From the NCBI GenBank assembly GCA_012837465.1, contig DURG01000351.1, positions 1 to 6,030 of the forward strand: a stretch of DNA of 6,030 bases, written 5' to 3'. Positions within the stretch are counted from its first letter, which is position 1; every line of letters starts with the position of its first letter. Position numbers and translations under genes: made by a program. This DNA comes from Propionibacterium sp. Lineage in GTDB: Bacteria; Actinomycetota; Actinomycetes; Propionibacteriales; Propionibacteriaceae. Positions 5,227-6,030 of the stretch are shown in pieces. The notes below the pieces were generated by a model. That model was not told the origin of the DNA and did not search any database. It saw nothing but the letters and a program-made list of their open reading frames with translations.

Positions 5227-6030
5227 TCAGCTGAAGCGCACGATGTTGTTGAACACGTAATCCGGCTTGGCGGTGAAGGTGTAGCCGCCGGAGGCACTCG
5301 GGGTGGCCGTCACGACGTTGGTGAGGATGTAGGTGCGGCAGCCGTTGCGGCCGGAGACCGCGGTGTCGCACTCGATCCGCCACTGCCGACCGGCCGACGT
5401 CGCGTCGCCCTTGTAGCCGGGCTGCCCGAAGCCACCCAGCAGGTTCTTGCTCCAGATGCTGCGCTCCGACGGCGCGTAGGTGAGGTTGTTGAACTGCCAG
5501 CCGGTGATGCGCTGGTGTTGGCCGCGCACGGTCTGGACCTGGGTGCCCCAGATCTCGGTGAGGCAGCGTTGGGTCGTCGAGTACGGCTCGCAGGCCACCT
5601 TCCACAGGCGGTTGTTCAGCGCATAGGTGCCGGCCTTGGAGTACACGTCGTCCTCGCGGGCCACGTTGGTGGGGTTGATGCCGTTGTTGACGGCGGTGAG
5701 CCACTGGACGCCGGAATCGTAGGCGGTGCCCCCGTTGACCAGCGGGCTCTGGTAGAAGTTGACGGTGGTGTACATCTCGGTGCCCCGCAGCACGGCGCCC
5801 ACGGCGATGAGGTCGTAGTTGGGCTGGAGGATGTTCTCGCGGTGGCTGGCCGAGTCCATGAATCCCTTCATCACCTCGGCGACCGGATCCAGGAAGCCGA
5901 TGGCCCAGCCGACGTTCTCGCCCCAGGCGAGAGCCCCGTCGTAGCGGAAGTTCGGGTTGTGGGAGATCTCGCCGTCCTTCTGGATCTTGAGCGTCCATGG
6001 CTGGGCGATCTGCGCGGCGACGTGGGGGAC
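5227..6030 (-). CDS. CAP/SCP-domain protein with duplicated cysteine module (5' end outside window)
   Basis: The minus-strand frame stays open from the window edge to TGA at 5229-5227, giving the C-terminal 267 codons. The start and any signal peptide lie outside. Visible residues 22-93 match the bacterial CAP domain (YkwD-like, PR-1 superfamily): ISHNPNF (22-28) with His24, AWGENVGW (35-42) with Glu38, SASHRENIL (60-68) with His63, then IAVGAV and MYTTVNFY. These His and Glu residues are the conserved CAP cavity set. Bacterial members are usually exported and their activity is mostly unknown. The remaining ~170 residues form a tail that I cannot name, with two related halves (about 133-194 and 206-267). 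Each has W(K/R)(V/I)xC, a second Cys 9-10 residues on (147/156 and 221/231), and an FNN motif. The paired cysteines suggest disulfides and an extracytoplasmic location. An alternative frame over the same DNA (5998-5141) has no recognisable domain. Confidence 0.87.
   Translation of the reverse strand, partial: VPHVAAQIAQPWTLKIQKDGEISHNPNFRYDGALAWGENVGWAIGFLDPVAEVMKGFMDSASHRENILQPNYDLIAVGAVLRGTEMYTTVNFYQSPLVNGGTAYDSGVQWLTAVNNGINPTNVAREDDVYSKAGTYALNNRLWKVACEPYSTTQRCLTEIWGTQVQTVRGQHQRITGWQFNNLTYAPSERSIWSKNLLGGFGQPGYKGDATSAGRQWRIECDTAVSGRNGCRTYILTNVVTATPSASGGYTFTAKPDYVFNNIVRFS

Noticed and set aside
5141..5998. 285-codon minus-strand frame overlapping the CAP gene and the end of vapC
   Set aside because: Its product is an Arg/His/Gly/Pro-rich string typical of the wrong frame in high-GC DNA. 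The CAP motifs and conserved cysteines are in the other frame.

Overview
The window comes from a high-GC bacterium, most likely an actinobacterium. Nearly all codons in the housekeeping genes end in G or C, a TANNNT hexamer sits just upstream of an ATG with no good Shine-Dalgarno (leaderless style), and there is a Rv0623/Rv0624-type VapBC pair. The CAP-domain protein and the kinase look like those of Propionibacteriaceae and relatives, but that family-level placement is recalled from memory and is tentative.

Layout. Bases 1-904 (minus) hold the N-terminal 301 codons of an arginyl-tRNA synthetase whose 3' part lies outside the window. Bases 905-1504 are a 600-base stretch with no convincing gene. 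It contains a strong hairpin, an interleaved inverted repeat, a short G-rich tandem repeat and four copies of a 13-bp palindromic tandem repeat. Bases 1505-3115 (minus) encode a complete FGGY-family carbohydrate kinase of a divergent, pentulokinase-like type. An 87-base divergent intergenic region follows, and then 3203-4546 (plus) encodes a UDP-glucose 6-dehydrogenase. A type II toxin-antitoxin operon (vapB 4588-4839, vapC 4836-5225, overlapping by 4 bases) follows in the same direction. Its ribosome binding site lies inside a perfect inverted repeat that is a good candidate for the autoregulatory operator. From 5227 to the end (minus) lies the C-terminal part of a CAP/SCP-domain protein, probably secreted, whose tail carries a duplicated paired-cysteine module. 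It converges on vapC with a single base between the two stop codons.

How the genes relate. There is no clear shared pathway. argS is core translation, the kinase serves sugar catabolism, the dehydrogenase supplies UDP-glucuronate for cell-surface polysaccharide, vapBC is a mobile stress/maintenance module, and the CAP protein is probably an envelope or extracellular protein. I see no convincing undescribed multi-gene system. The most interesting items are the tandem palindromes between the kinase and argS, the vapBC operator, the probable leaderless ugd mRNA, and the duplicated C-terminal module of the CAP protein.
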